In this document: one piece after another, positions 1 through 11,630 of the stretch
Numbering within the stretch: the stretch's first letter is position 1
Layout: every line of letters starts with the position of its first letter
From: Orychophragmus violaceus
Lineage: Eukaryota > Streptophyta > Magnoliopsida > Brassicales > Brassicaceae
Direction: 5' to 3'
Length of the DNA: 64,000 bases
Assembly: GCA_030180135.1 (NCBI GenBank)
Contig: CM058232.1
Coordinates: 59,727,330-59,791,329 of the forward strand
Notes under the pieces: generated by a model
What the model was told of the DNA's origin: nothing
What the model saw: the letters and a program-made list of their open reading frames with translations, nothing else
The model's database searches: none
Program-made: the position numbers and the translations under genes

Positions 1-76
1 AAGCAAATTTACATAAGAATAAATATGATTGGTAGCTTGTATCATTGGTATCTCTTGATAGTGATAAATATTTTCC

Positions 77-3000
77 GAGTTATTAACATGATAAAACACT
101 TTGTCTTTAAAAAATAACATAAAATGTCACATTGGCATTTGGAAAAGGTTTTTGCACTATGCAAAAATTTTAATGGCCAAATTATCCTTTTAATCAGTTA
201 CGGTTTGGTTTGTCTATCACCAAAAAGAAGAGTAGTTGAGTTAAGAAGAATTTAATCTTGACCATTGAATTTAACAAGAAATCTTGTTCATTCATTTAAA
301 ATCAGATGTTGATGGGATTTGAAGGAAACTTTTCTGGCCCATTAAATTCTGTCCATTGATGTAAATGAGAAAAAATTTTGGGGGCAAAATACGTGAAAGG
401 AATGAGACTTTAAAAAAAAAAATATTTATATAATTTGGGGGTCAAACTTTTAAATAGTTATTTATTAATTTTTGTAAAACATAAAGTTATTTTAATTGAT
501 ACTATAAATTATAATTTTTTTCTCTATAATTTAACATCCATTCATTTTGATATATTTTTGTAGATTTTTTATAAAAATTTGTGGACATTAAAAAGTTATA
601 GTCTGAATACATTGGCAAAGTATCATAGACAAGAGTCTTTGGACAAATCGACATGGACACTATTTTGGTAAATTGTAGCATTTTAAGATCTTTGTCATTC
701 ATTTTGTGTATTTGTCCATGTGGATGGTTTGGTTTGGAACTTGTTGTTTCTTAACTAACTTCACGGACATGGTCATTTAAAGTGGTCCGTATGGACGAAA
801 TAACATAGAATTATGATGTAATATATAGATTCATATGTCCATTAGAACTTGTCCACAGTAATGGATTCACGGACATGCTAATATTTTTAAACGGAATATA
901 AATCAAATATCCATATTCATGTGTCAATACATATAATAAAGCAACACTTTAATAAGCTATATAAATGTAATAAAAGTAAATTGGTGTCCATTAACATATA
1001 TCCAAGAAGTTGATATACAATTCCCACTACAGAATGTCCACATGGACTTATGCATACTAATATTGACTAACATTTTATAAATCAGTTGTCCATTTGAACT
1101 TGTCTACACGAAAAATGATAAACGATAAGTTCTAGTAAGTTATATATGATTAATCTAATTTCTATTCAAGAACATATGTTTAAATGACCATCTAACCGTG
1201 TCCATACAGACATTTAGGATGAACACGAAAACATTTGAACGGTATAGCCGTCATTATATTTTCAATAATGTCCATTATAGTTTGACCATATGAGTGTTTT
1301 GCCCTAGGTATCTAATTTTGTGTCCGTGATTGAAAAAATTAAACCGGTGATGCAAATAGATATCTACTTTAAATTGTCCATTATATCTTATACATTGGTC
1401 TAAAAATTTGGTCCATTGATCTGCAAACTTCTTGTGATGGAATAGACATAACAACTTAATGTCCATAAAACGTATAACAACAATGATGTTCAGAAAAGAT
1501 GTGTACACGAAAAGACGTATAGAAAAATAATTGGGTGTCCATTAAAATATTTCTACACAAATATAAACGAAAGGATAAAACTATATGTAAATATATATCC
1601 ATATTACAATGTCCACGAGACTTTATATAATACTACGAAAATCTGATACTTTAAACTTCTAATAAACTACGATGTTTCAAAACTTTGTCCACGTGAAAGT
1701 AATCAACATAATAAACTAATAAGATAAAAAATTATGTCCACCAACCGCTGTCCTGAATGATTCTGAACTCAACATAGTCTCTAAGGGTGTGATGAATGAA
1801 TGTGAGAAAGTCTAGATATGAGTGCACATTTAGCCTCTTGTTGGGGTATTTGTTTGTAGTAAGCGGTCTGAGAAAGCTGGATGTCTTGTAAAAAAAAACA
1901 ATACATTAGAAGTTTAGTGGATTAATATTGTATCTACAACATAATCATTATTTTAACTGTGTTTTTATCATATTGTCAATCATCTATTGCCCACCAAATG
2001 TGGACTGTGTTTATTTCAAGGTATTATATTATGATGTTTTACTAAATGTGTAAACGGGAAGGCTGTACAAAACAAATATGTCATCCATAATGCAATGTCC
2101 ACAAAGACAATACGTAAAATATTTATTTTGTGTGTCCACATGGACGAAATTTCTCAAAAAACTTGTTAGAAATTACTCAAAAAGTTGTCCACATAATAAC
2201 GAAATTTGTTACAAATTTGACAAATAAAAAATGAAACATGTACATCTACCGGATAATGTGGTCCATAAAACCGTTTCCACAAACGGTTGAAGAACACATG
2301 CGAAACTACCACCGTATTGGATAACAATTGGTGCAAATTGAAAAATTTCATACAAACTTAATAAAAAAGGTAAAACCAGATGTAAATACATGTTCACGTT
2401 AACATATCCATTAGAGTATAGCAAAAAATATGGTGTTTCTAAAGGGAGTGCATGAAAATTCGTATTAAAACAAATCGGTGTCCACTGAAACATGTCCACA
2501 CAAATTTTAATGAAAGGGTAAAAACATATGTAAATAGATGTCTATCTTTAAAACATATGTAAAGAGTATCTTATTATGTAATTTTTACAAATTGTGTAAG
2601 ATATCGAACTTAAAAACGTTGTCCATTCAAAGTTGTCTACGGAAAATTGAAGTTGTCACATGTCCATTTGAAGTGGTCCACACTTATAAAACAAACGAGA
2701 ACTATGGTGTAGTATATATATATTAAGATGTCCATTTAAATTTGTCCACGAAAACGAATTTAAAATATGGTAACTATCGCATGTCCATTTAACGTTTTCC
2801 ACGCGCGTGGATTGTGTAAACAAGAAATTAAGATAAACTATATATATATATATATATATATTCATATGTTAATTAAAACATGTGAAGCCACTGCAAATGA
2901 GTCATCATCTTAAATATGTCCACAAGAACAAATACAACACAAACTAACAAAAGACCAAAATCTTTGAAAACTGGAAAGTATAGGATAAAAGTTTACAGTT

Positions 3001-3660
3001 TCTCAAAAACGTGTCCATAAAAAGCGTATTAAAACTCATCGAATTGATCGAGACATACATCATTAACCATAATCGATGCTTACAGAGAGAACCTAGATAC
3101 TAATTTTAGTTGAAAAACAAAGCAGATCCTACAAGGAAAAACAAACCATACATTGGGCCAAATATGTTCGTTTCTCTGTAAACTATGTGGAACCCAGATG
3201 ATTAAAAATAAAAAAATATTATACTTTGAGATCTAAGAACAAAAACAAAATGGTAAAAAAAAAAACTTATCCTCGAATCGAATAGAAGATACACAAGCGA
3301 GGGAGAGATGTCTGAGAGTAGATTTGGGCAAGGGTGAGAGGATGTAAAAAGACAAAAAGAGAGAAATACAAAAAGAAAGAGGCAAAGCGATTATAGTTTC
3401 GGGAAAGGCAGAGAAACAAAGAGAAATACCAAAAATTAGGGTTGAGGAGTTTCTTTTGTTATGAAATAAGAAAATTAAAATAATGAGTTAAAAGAATATT
3501 AAAAATATAAAAGAAAGGCAAGTATGTTTAGTTAGTGTTTTTGTAAAGATAAAAAGGGTAAAATGATATTGTCATAAGGCAAAAGTGCCCAATGACATGT
3601 AAGTGATTTATTGTGTTATGAGAAACATAATAAGTGATCTATGGGGTAAATAACTCAAGT
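77..3660. mobile_element. Degenerate non-autonomous DNA transposon with long terminal inverted repeats
   Basis: The right terminus (about 3540-3660, read inward from GAGTTATTTACCCCATAG) contains landmarks that recur in the same order at the left (about 77-200). These are GAGTTATT, then a CACTT-like stretch, then TGTCA-TTGG, then TTTTGC-CTATG, then a TTATCCTTTT-like stretch. This gives imperfect inverted termini of about 110 bp around 3.6 kb of AT-rich DNA. No open frame inside resembles a transposase. Long degenerate termini and lack of coding suggest a MULE-like non-autonomous element, but the superfamily is inferred. The interior is filled with TGTCCA motifs. I could not identify a target-site duplication. 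The left boundary is approximate. Confidence 0.45.
300..3040. repeat. Dispersed TGTCCA / TGTCCAC motif array
   Basis: Roughly thirty copies of TGTCCA or TTGTCCAC lie mostly on the plus strand, with occasional TGGACA in the opposite sense (for example near 663, 791 and 868). They often occur as pairs 10-20 bp apart, such as TGTCCATTT then TTGTCCACG near 2660, 2730 and 2780. Longer degenerate units recur, for example around 1536-1590 and 2478-2540, where a TGTCCA pair is followed by CACAAAT, GAAAG, GGTAAAA and ATATGTAAATA. No coding explanation is visible. Confidence 0.6.
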
Positions 3661-4550
3661 ACCGAACAAACAAAAAAACAAAGTTATAATGGATATATAA
3701 TATTATGTTTTCAAATAGTTGGACAAGAGATGTTTAAATATTTTATATCTCATTCTTGGTTTTAAAAACTGCTTTATATTCACATTAGTAATTTTTCACA
3801 AAGTCTTAACAAAACTAGAAAAATCCTATAAACAAAACTAGAAAAATCAGAGGAAAACATGACCCCATAGATCACTTATTATGTTTCTAATAACACAATA
3901 AGTCACTTACATGTCATTGGGCACTTTTGCCTTATGACAATACCAATTTACCCTTCTTTATCTTGACAAAAACACTAATTAAACATACTTGCCTTTCTTT
4001 TATATTTTTAAAATTCTTAGTCAAAGTATTATACTTTGAGATCCAAGAACAAAAACAAAATGGTACAAAAAAAAAACTTATCTTGGAACCGAATAGAAGA
4101 TACACAAATGAGGGAGAGATGTCTGAGAGTATATCTGGGCAAGGGTGAGAGAATGTAGAAAGACAAAAAGAGAGAAATACAAAAAGAAAGAGGCAAAGCG
4201 GTTATAGTTTCGGGAAAGGCAGAGAAACAAAGAGAAATGCCAAAAATTAGGTTTGAGGAGTTTCTTTTGTTGTCATAAGGCAAAAGTGTCAAGTGACTTA
4301 TTGTGTTATTAAAAACATAATAAGTGATCTATGGAGTAAATAACTCATGTTTTCCTCTGATTTTTCTAGTTTTGTTTATAGGATTTTTCTAGTTTTGTTA
4401 AGACTTTGTGACAAATTACTAATGTTAATATAAAGCAGTTTTTAAAACCAAGAATGAGTTATAAAATATTTAGACATCTCTTATCCAACTATTTAAAAAC
4501 ATAATATTATATATCCATTATAACTTTGGTTTTTTTTTTTTGTTCGCTAC
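3661..4550. repeat. Large imperfect palindrome (arms about 285 bp)
   Basis: The stretch 3661-3945 reappears as reverse complement at about 4268-4550 with only scattered differences. Shared landmarks include GTTATAATGGATATATAATA, two copies of CAAAACTAGAAAAATC, and ATAGATCACTTATTATG. The arms include unique flank next to the 77-3660 element plus its terminal repeat, so element end and flank were copied together in inverted orientation. The centre (4029-4272) is a direct copy of about 3215-3440 inside the neighbouring element. Confidence 0.8.
3863..4350. mobile_element. Foldback derivative of the adjacent DNA element
   Basis: This piece of about 490 bp has the terminal repeat at both ends in inverted orientation. 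The left end (3863-4020) is an inverted copy of the right terminus of the 77-3660 element. The right part (4029-4350) is a direct copy of that same terminus and its inner region. Both ends therefore derive from one terminus, a typical foldback structure. The left end lacks the outermost GAGTTATTT that the right end still has. Confidence 0.55.
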
Positions 4551-4659
4551 TTTGGCTATAATCTTTCTCTAGTGCATTTCCTGTTAAGGGTATCTTCAAT
4601 CTTTGACTGCTTTCTACATATATCAAAGTGTTTTACAAATTTGTGAATATTTTTAAAAA
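4551..4659. other. Short spacer between palindrome and RPS12 retrocopy
   Basis: AT-rich sequence with no gene or repeat that I can identify. Its last 8 bases join the CAAATATC direct repeat that borders the RPS12 insertion. Confidence 0.4.
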
Positions 4660-5289
4660 CAAATATCTTTTTTTTTTTTTTAAAAGGAAAATGATAGTTA
4701 ACATCAAAACTTCATGTTCCAAAGAAATCACAAAGCTGTCCACTAACAAGAGGAAAAGAAAGTGGCCACAAGAAAAATAAAATGCGTTTCTTTAGGGATG
4801 AAAAGCATCTGAAATCTAACTTGGCTGATTTAGTTAGATTCAATATGCTTCTTGACGATGTTGAGTGCAGTTGTCTCCTCACCGTAATCCTTGACTACAA
4901 GGCACGAGCATCCAACAACCTTCCTCGCATTGCCCTCTGAATCGATCTTGCAAAGACCAGCCCATTCACCAAGGGTTTTGGCACTTGGAACAGTAAGCAA
5001 GTTGATGTTGTGATCAGCGCAAAGAGCTTTGACCAGCTTGACGTAATCAGGTTGGTTGCAATCTTCAGCCAAGACACAGAGCTGAGCAGCACGCTTCTCG
5101 ATAAGCTTAGCGCTTTCATGAAGACCACGAACCACGCCACCATGAGCACGAGCTTTCCTTAGTGTCAACTCCAATGCAGTCAACAGATCCATGTCCTCTG
5201 GAATTACAGCTGCCTCAGCAGCCGGAGGAACAACAGCAGGAGCAGCTTCTTCCCCAGACATTTTGATTCTCTGAATTTCCCCAAATATC
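4660..5289 (-). mobile_element. Processed retrocopy unit with A tail and 8-bp target-site duplication
   Basis: In minus-strand order: direct repeat GATATTTG (5289-5282), a 20-nt leader, the RPS12 frame, about 150 nt of 3' UTR, an A14 tail (4681-4668), then GATATTTG again (4667-4660). The second repeat abuts the tail exactly, as expected for LINE-mediated target-primed reverse transcription of an mRNA. Confidence 0.75.
4830..5261 (-). CDS. RPS12: 40S ribosomal protein eS12 (RPS12), intronless copy
   Basis: The frame encodes 143 residues beginning MSGEEAAP and ending HIESN, the expected length for plant eS12 (about 144). It contains an Ala/Pro-rich plant N-terminus, then the L7Ae/L30e/S12e/Gadd45 fold with KARAHGGVVRGLHE, the cysteine-containing QLCVLAEDCN, and GEWAGLCKID. 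eS12 is a structural protein of the small ribosomal subunit. I chose the ATG at 5261 rather than the upstream in-frame ATG at 5291 because family members start MSGEE and the upstream codons fall across a direct repeat at the insertion edge. No intron is present. A 14-T run at 4668-4681 (an A tail on this strand) lies about 150 bp past the stop, and CAAATATC flanks the unit, so this is probably a processed retrogene that kept an intact frame. Whether it is transcribed cannot be seen. Confidence 0.9.
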   Translation of the reverse strand: MSGEEAAPAVVPPAAEAAVIPEDMDLLTALELTLRKARAHGGVVRGLHESAKLIEKRAAQLCVLAEDCNQPDYVKLVKALCADHNINLLTVPSAKTLGEWAGLCKIDSEGNARKVVGCSCLVVKDYGEETTALNIVKKHIESN

Positions 5290-5643
5290 ATTTACTCATA
5301 AATATTGTTTTATTTATTTTGTAAATTAATTTTTATTAGCTATATTATATATACATGCAGGATTTAAGACTTGAAACCAGAAAGTGTTTAGGATTTAAGA
5401 AACTGCCACGACGTGTAAAACTTATTCACATTGTGGTTTAACGTCTGAAAGACTGATTATGATCGAGCAATACGAAACTTAGATTGTATTATTATACACA
5501 CTAACAAAATGGACTGAACATAGATTGTATTATTATTACACACTAACAAAATGGACTGGACCACCCTAAAATGTGCTATGTGATGGACCTAAACACTTTT
5601 ATGTCTCACATATTGAAAGATCAAAAATCTTTTCATGCTTGGC
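5290..5643. other. Intergenic spacer with a 41-bp tandem duplication
   Basis: AT-rich sequence upstream of the RPS12 copy, with no gene visible. Two adjacent copies of a 41-bp unit, ending in CACTAACAAAATGGACTG, occupy about 5478-5518 and 5519-5559 with few differences. The last bases run into the TTA target site of CACTA-1. Confidence 0.6.
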
Positions 5644-5659
5644 TTACACTACAAGAAAA

Positions 5660-5930
5660 CAAGCCGTAAACCGACAGAATTTCCGACAGAAATTTGACCG
5701 TTGGAAATACCGACGGGTTTCCGACGACGTATCGACGGATTAGAAGTCGTCGGATTTGCGTCGGTAATTTCCGACGGCGAACATTTCCGTCGGAAACCCG
5801 TTGGTTCGATGTTACCGTTATCATAGCTGTTATTGTTACCGTTGGGCCGACAAAAAAACCGACGGAAAACCGACGCTAACGGCTATATCCGTCGATTTTC
5901 TGTCGGTTCGCCGTCGGTTAATTTTCAATA
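5660..5930. repeat. CACTA-1 left subterminal CCGACGG/CCGTCGG repeats
   Basis: Dense copies of TTCCGACGG, GTCGGAAA and variants in both orientations follow the left terminus. In En/Spm elements such subterminal repeats bind TNPA; that role here is inferred from the family. Confidence 0.75.
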
Positions 5931-6453
5931 TATATCAAACATCTCTCTTCTCCTCCACACCTATCTCTCTCCCACTCTCCCACTCTCTCTGATACTATTC
6001 TGTACAGAATAAATGTCTTCCTCCAATTATTTCAGATCGTGGATGGACGGACCGAGGGTTGATGTGACGACGGACTTAGTGCACAAACCATATGCACTCG
6101 GTATTGTAGAATTCATGACGATCGCTTGCAATCAACCTCATACGCAGAAAACCGGTAAGATGAAATGCCCATGTGCTCATTGCCGAAATGTTAGAAATCC
6201 TACGATTGGTGAAGTATGACATCACTTGTACTCAGTTGGGTTTATGGCGGGTTATAAGATTTGGTATCTTCACGCGGGGGAACATTGGATTATGCAAGTA
6301 GTAGTAGAGAACCTTTTGGTAGTACTAGTACACGGGAACCTATTGTTATTTCTAGCGAACCCTATACCGCGGATGTAGATTTTGGTGTAGGTACCGTTCA
6401 GATGGTTAATGATGCATTTAGAGAAAATATTCTGGAAGTAGGTGAATATCAAA

Positions 6454-7131
6454 TGAAGGAATGTTTAGATGAATCCTGATTCAATTCTCTGATTCAGATT
6501 ATCCTAAACATGCTGATCTAGGTTCTTCTCGAATAGAAACAATTGATGATCTCACCTTATACCTGTTTATTGCAGCGGAAAGGGATGGTATGTCAGAGAT
6601 CAAAGAGCCACCGAGAGATAACTCCTCCAGAGGTTCACACACGCACACCGAGCAGGAAGAGGCTGCTAGACCAGTAGGGAATCGGCGCAGAGAGAGAGAG
6701 AGAGGAGGCTCGCGGCTAGGGCTTATTTTCGACCTGAACTCGTCTTAAGTTTATATAACTCGTTCAGTTCGTTTTGGGCCATTTGGCCCAAAGGCCAATT
6801 AACTCCGAGGCGTTCGCGCACTGTGTCGATCGATACTCCTTGTGTATCGATCGACACACAGTGGCCAAACCCAATTATTCTCTCTAAGTACAGTAAATGC
6901 CTAGCACTTTTACCGTACTTCTGCTACACCATTCCTACACGTTTTCCTGTTAGCTTAGGCGTGTGACCCATATGGGATCATATAATAAAGGCAATAAGTC
7001 CAAGACTTATAGATGATGAGCGGACTCTAGCAAGCCATCATGACCCCCAGTATTATATGACTTATGTCTGATCATTGACATACTCTTACTTTCTAGAGAC
7101 AGTACCGAGATTACTGGACACAATTCCAACA
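6454..7131 (-). repeat. Copia-1 3' LTR
   Basis: 678 bp, the left copy on the map and the 3' LTR of the minus-strand element. It contains an AG microsatellite and a TCGATCGAT / ATCGATCGA pair near 6825-6860. The purine tract AAGTGGGAGAT (minus strand) lies immediately inside, at about 7132-7142. Confidence 0.93.
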
Positions 7132-7959
7132 ATCTCCCACTTGTACTGGAATCTCTGTATTCATAATCCTTTTGTCACAATATCTCGATTAGTCAAAAGG
7201 CAAGATTGGTGTCATCCTTATAAAGCCTAATCTTGTTCATCGGACTCTGATTCGATACTGACAATCCAAACGACTCGGGACAGTCCGTTTGAGCATGGCC
7301 ATGCATTTTCCAGTATTCAAATCTCCGATTGGCCTAGAGATATTCACTCCATTTATATTGGAGGGACAAATTCCGTCTTGTTCCATCACTGTAAACTACT
7401 CATTTCATAATGTACCCAAACAAGGTCCTTATAACTATCGCAGAACGATAGCGTTAGACAATGATCAAAGTGCATCAGTCCATGTGCAGTCACATGCATG
7501 CGAACTCAGGTCTAAGGACTATACTCTATAGTCGTAGTAAGAATCTCTTATGACACAGATATAAATATCCTGAAGAGTTCTTATAAGCGGGTCTTGTCCG
7601 GTCGTATGTTCCCAAACATACACCTATGTACTGACTTTGATGCCGCGCATCTATGACACACTGAGACTTTGTCATAAGTCACGTACCAATCCAGTCTCAC
7701 ACGGTTGTTGGTGTTCCAATTTCAACAACCTTCGACTAGGGACAGGATGATATAAAACATTTATCAAATATAGGGTCTCATGATCAAGCTAAATGACTTC
7801 GATGACTCAAGATCAAGTCATTTACTTCGATGACCTATAAAATGGTTTATATCACTTTGGAACGATTATTTCATCACAGTTAAAATAATCTTGAAATAAT
7901 AATTTCATTAAACATCTTAAATGTTATTTCAAGAACATATCCAATAACTAAATAAAGCC

Positions 7960-10600
7960 CTTTAATAACTCCCACTGAAATTGAGACTTTATCTTAATTT
8001 CACTTATCCTACAGCAACAGTCCGCGACTCGCGCTTAGGCCTAAGGAGTGGCTTCGTTAATAGATTAGCAACGTTCTCATTCGTTGAAACTTGCTGATCT
8101 ACTTAACATCTCTGTCATTTATCTCACGGAATAGGTTATACCTATCCTCAAGGTGTTTGGACATCTGATGTGCAGCTAGTCTCATCTATGCTGGAAATCA
8201 CATCAAGTTCAGTGACGAACTCTTCTTTCCAAACAACCTCTTTCGCCACTTCCCAAGTTGCGAAATGTTCAGCTTAAGTCATGGAGTCAGCAACAGTGCC
8301 TTGCACCGCCAGATAGACACAAGATATAACCGGACTGTGATCGGAAATCATCTTTGTCTATTGGAAACTTGCCTTTCAGACTCTATCGACTCGTAGCACC
8401 TCACTTTCTCCGTAACTCAAGAATTTATCCTTAGTATTCCTCAAATACTTTAGGATATTCTTTACGGCTATCCAGTGTTTCTTTGCTGGATTTGACTGGT
8501 CTTTACTTGTCTTGCTTAACATTAAAGCAACATCAAACAAGTACGTTTCATGGCATACATGATAGATCCAATTGCCGACGCATATGGAATCTTATCCATG
8601 CATTTAAGCTCAGCAGTTATCGTAGGATACTGTATCTTGCTTAACTTAATGCCATGTGACATTGGCATAAAACCCTTCTTGGATTGCTCAAAATGTGTAG
8701 GACTTTGTCAATTTAAGAATCCTGACTTTGTCCTACCAGCTCTTTTGGATCTCTATCTTTAGATCCAAAATCCAAGAACTACGTGGCTTTACCCATGTCA
8801 ATCATTAAACCAACTCCCAAGCTAGTCCTTTACCGACTACAACGTTGGGACGTTATATCCGAGAATCAGTATGTCATCGACATACACTTTGAGAAATGCA
8901 ATATCGCTCCCACTAATCTATTAGTAAACACACAGTTCCGCTTCGTTCCTGTTCAAGTCAAAACCTTGACTACTTCAACAGAACGAAGATTCCAACTCCG
9001 ATATGTTTGCTTCCATCCATGAATGGATCGATGAAGCCAACTTACACAAAATGTAATTCTTCGGAGTCTGGGCTCACTTTCGCTTCCTAGGATTTCGCAG
9101 ATTCGTCGCTTTCAATGATCATCAGATCATGCGAACATTCAATGATCATCAGGCTGAACTAATGACGAGAATTCACTCTCGGATTAGTGACTGATTCTTT
9201 CATATCTGCGAACTTCAGGCTCCACAGGTGTAGATTCTACAGAAATCTGTAAATCCTTCCGCTGCTCTCCCTCAATAGGTTAAGCAGCCTCCTGTATTTC
9301 TCGAATTTCTTCGAGTTGTACTTTTACTCCCACTGTTCTTCTTGGAAAGTAACTTCCCTTCTTAGAAAACAGAATGGTCGTAAAAGTACTTTTTACTCCC
9401 ACTGTTCTTCTTGGAAAGTAATTTCCCTTCTTAGAAAACAGAATGGTCGTAAAAGTACTTTTTACTCCCACTGTTCTTCTTGGAAAGTAATTTCCCTTCT
9501 TAGAAAACAGAATGGTCGTAAAAGTACCGAGCCTTGGTTTCCCTAAGAAAACTTCGAGTTATACTTTTACTCCCACTGTTCTTCTTGGAAAATAACTTCC
9601 CTTCTTAGAAAACAGATTGGACGTAAAAGTAACAAGCCTTAGTTTCTCTAGGACAACCAGCGAAGTAGCACAACTACAAATACTCAGTAAAGACAAATTT
9701 GGATCGATTCCAATCCACATTAACGTGGTGTCTTTCAACTGATATTTGTGGAACTATTTCAGCGTAAACTTAGATATTTTAGAGCGTTATTCTTAAATAA
9801 TATCATGGAAGATTCGTGTGATTCATCTTTAATCATTTCTAATAAGATCTGATTCTTTCTCACAGAAACACCTTCAGGTTTTCAGGAGAAATGAGCTGTG
9901 AAACGATTTCACACTCATTAAGATGATCATACAATCAATGACTTAAGTATTCTCACTCGTGATTTAATCCAGAGTCTTAATACTTTTGTCACTCAGATCC
10001 TATACTTCATTCTGGAACTCTTTCGACCATGTCAAAGAATTCCGACTTTTGTCTCATCAAATGAACACAGTCACACTCATTGAAGTAATCAGTAGAGACA
10101 ATGAAGTACAGGAGTTTTTCTCTGGCATTACTGCTCATTGGGCCACATACATGAGTATGTTCCAGGTCCAATAAGCCTTTGGGCTTTTCTCTAGCTCGGC
10201 TAAAATAGGCCCTTTATCTTTTGGTCTAGTAAACAGAATTCAAGTCTCATAAGATATTTTATCAAATGAGCCCAACAGTCCATGACTATGGGATTTCTGA
10301 ATCCGACTTACTCTATGTGACCAAGACTTTATGCCAAGAAAAATCAGGTTTAATTCATCAGATTTAAACCAATTCGGTATTTATGTTACATTTAGGCACT
10401 CTTTGGTTTAAGATATAAAACCCATTCCATGAATAGGGTGCTACAATTAATATTTCATTAAGATCAAAAGAACAAAACTTGTCTTTTATCAAAATGAAAA
10501 ACATTCAAATTCTTACAAGAAAATGAAAGACAACTCTGCTTAAAGCAGGTACATTGTAGCAATTACTTAATACAAAACCAAGCCTCAAAGGGATCTATAA
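7960..10600 (-). pseudogene. Copia-1 pol remnant (integrase, reverse transcriptase, RNase H)
   Basis: No frame above about 65 codons survives, but nucleotide similarity to the readable pol of Copia-3 is clear. For example, the stretch around 8550-8600 matches that near 50350 (RT/RNase H junction), and 8025-8110 matches the RNase H end near 49740-49800. The region therefore held a Copia-order pol and has decayed by many indels and stops. Confidence 0.75.
9321..9640 (-). repeat. 69-bp tandem repeat inside the Copia-1 pol remnant
   Basis: Copies begin at about 9321, 9390 and 9459 (period 69), with a fourth at 9564 after a 36-bp break. The unit contains CTCCCACTGTTCTTCTTGGA and ends near GGTCGTAAAAGTAC. 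As 69 is a multiple of three, it encodes a 23-residue repeat on the minus strand (core ILFSKKG-YFPRR) in the linker between integrase and reverse transcriptase. Confidence 0.85.
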
Positions 10601-10610
10601 GTGAAAAACC

Positions 10611-11630
10611 CTACGGCTGAGGCAGCATCCCAAGCTCCTTCCAGACATGTAGTTTCACTTGCCCTTCATTCAACGTTCTACTGTTGCTTAGGCTCTGCAT
10701 ATTATCACAAATATCAGTGCCACAACCAGTATCCAATACCTTTAAGGTAGAACTTGATGTAATAACATGAATACCTGAAGAAGTAGTCGCATACATCGAC
10801 TTTAACTCCTCATCATCTTCCATGAATTTAATGCAATCTCTCTTCCAATGCCCTGTCTCCTTACAGTAGCAGCACTTACCAACGTAAGAGGTATCTGACT
10901 CGGGCTCAGAAGACACACGCTTGCCATGATTCAAAATCTGGACAACTTTGTCTTCACCCTTGTCAGCATTAGGTTTAGTAAACCTACCCTTCTCATTCAT
11001 GAGATTGTACAGGGTACTCTTCACGTTTGGCTCAACTGTCTTGAGCATATCATGCAGTTCAGTCAGCGTCTTCGTTAAGCCTTTCTTGATATAGTTCTTT
11101 CTGAACTTATCATAGCTTGACGGCAGTGACTGCAGAATGATTTCAGTTGCCAACTCTTGGCTAACTGGATAATCCAGTTTCCTCAGGTTATCAATGTAAC
11201 CCATCATTTTACTGACATGAGGACTCACTGGATTATCATTTGGTAGCTTGCAGCCAGTGAGAGATTTAACCAACTGGTATCTCTCCACTCTTATCTGCTC
11301 CTGAAATTTCAATTTCAGGCTGCTGATCATCTCTATTGGCGACTCCATGTTCTCATATTGCTTCCGCAAGTCTGAGTCCATGGTAGCCAATATCAGACCA
11401 CGCACATCTACCGCATCATTATAATGCTTATTCCAAGCATCATATACTGCATGAGAAGCATTGGACCCGATCCTCACGGGGAGAGCTCTCTCAAGGACAT
11501 AGTCCTTTCTCTCCTGTCTGAGGACTAGCCTCAGGTTCCGCGACCAAGTCAAGAAATTTGATCCGTTCAGCTTGTCCATCTTAAGGACAGACCGGATCGA
11601 GAAAGTGTTTTGATTGTTTGTGCTAGTCAT
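10611..11630 (-). CDS. Copia-1 Gag with zinc knuckle and start of protease
   Basis: 339 codons starting MTSTNNQNTFSIRSVLKM. The N-terminal half is a Copia-type gag (UBN2-like) with NGSNFLTWSRNLRLVLRQE and QSLPSSYDKF. A CCHC zinc knuckle, CCYCKETGHWKRDC, lies near residue 255, followed by the protease active-site-like LDTGCGTDIC near residue 300. After that the frame drifts and stops, where Copia-3 continues into pol. Gag forms the virus-like particle and binds RNA. This frame is open through the knuckle and could still make particle protein, unlike the pol behind it. Confidence 0.9.
   Translation of the reverse strand: MTSTNNQNTFSIRSVLKMDKLNGSNFLTWSRNLRLVLRQERKDYVLERALPVRIGSNASHAVYDAWNKHYNDAVDVRGLILATMDSDLRKQYENMESPIEMISSLKLKFQEQIRVERYQLVKSLTGCKLPNDNPVSPHVSKMMGYIDNLRKLDYPVSQELATEIILQSLPSSYDKFRKNYIKKGLTKTLTELHDMLKTVEPNVKSTLYNLMNEKGRFTKPNADKGEDKVVQILNHGKRVSSEPESDTSYVGKCCYCKETGHWKRDCIKFMEDDEELKSMYATTSSGIHVITSSSTLKVLDTGCGTDICDNMQSLSNSRTLNEGQVKLHVWKELGMLPQP

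Noticed and set aside
4895..5149. Second minus-strand frame of 84 codons
   Set aside because: Out-of-frame shadow of the RPS12 coding sequence.
9321..9640. CRISPR-like spaced repeat
   Set aside because: Repeats are contiguous 69-bp units inside a retrotransposon pol in plant DNA, without unique spacers.
7289..10174. Several plus-strand frames of 60-80 codons in Copia-1
   Set aside because: They lie antisense to the decayed pol, and matching plus-strand frames occur antisense to the readable pol of Copia-3.
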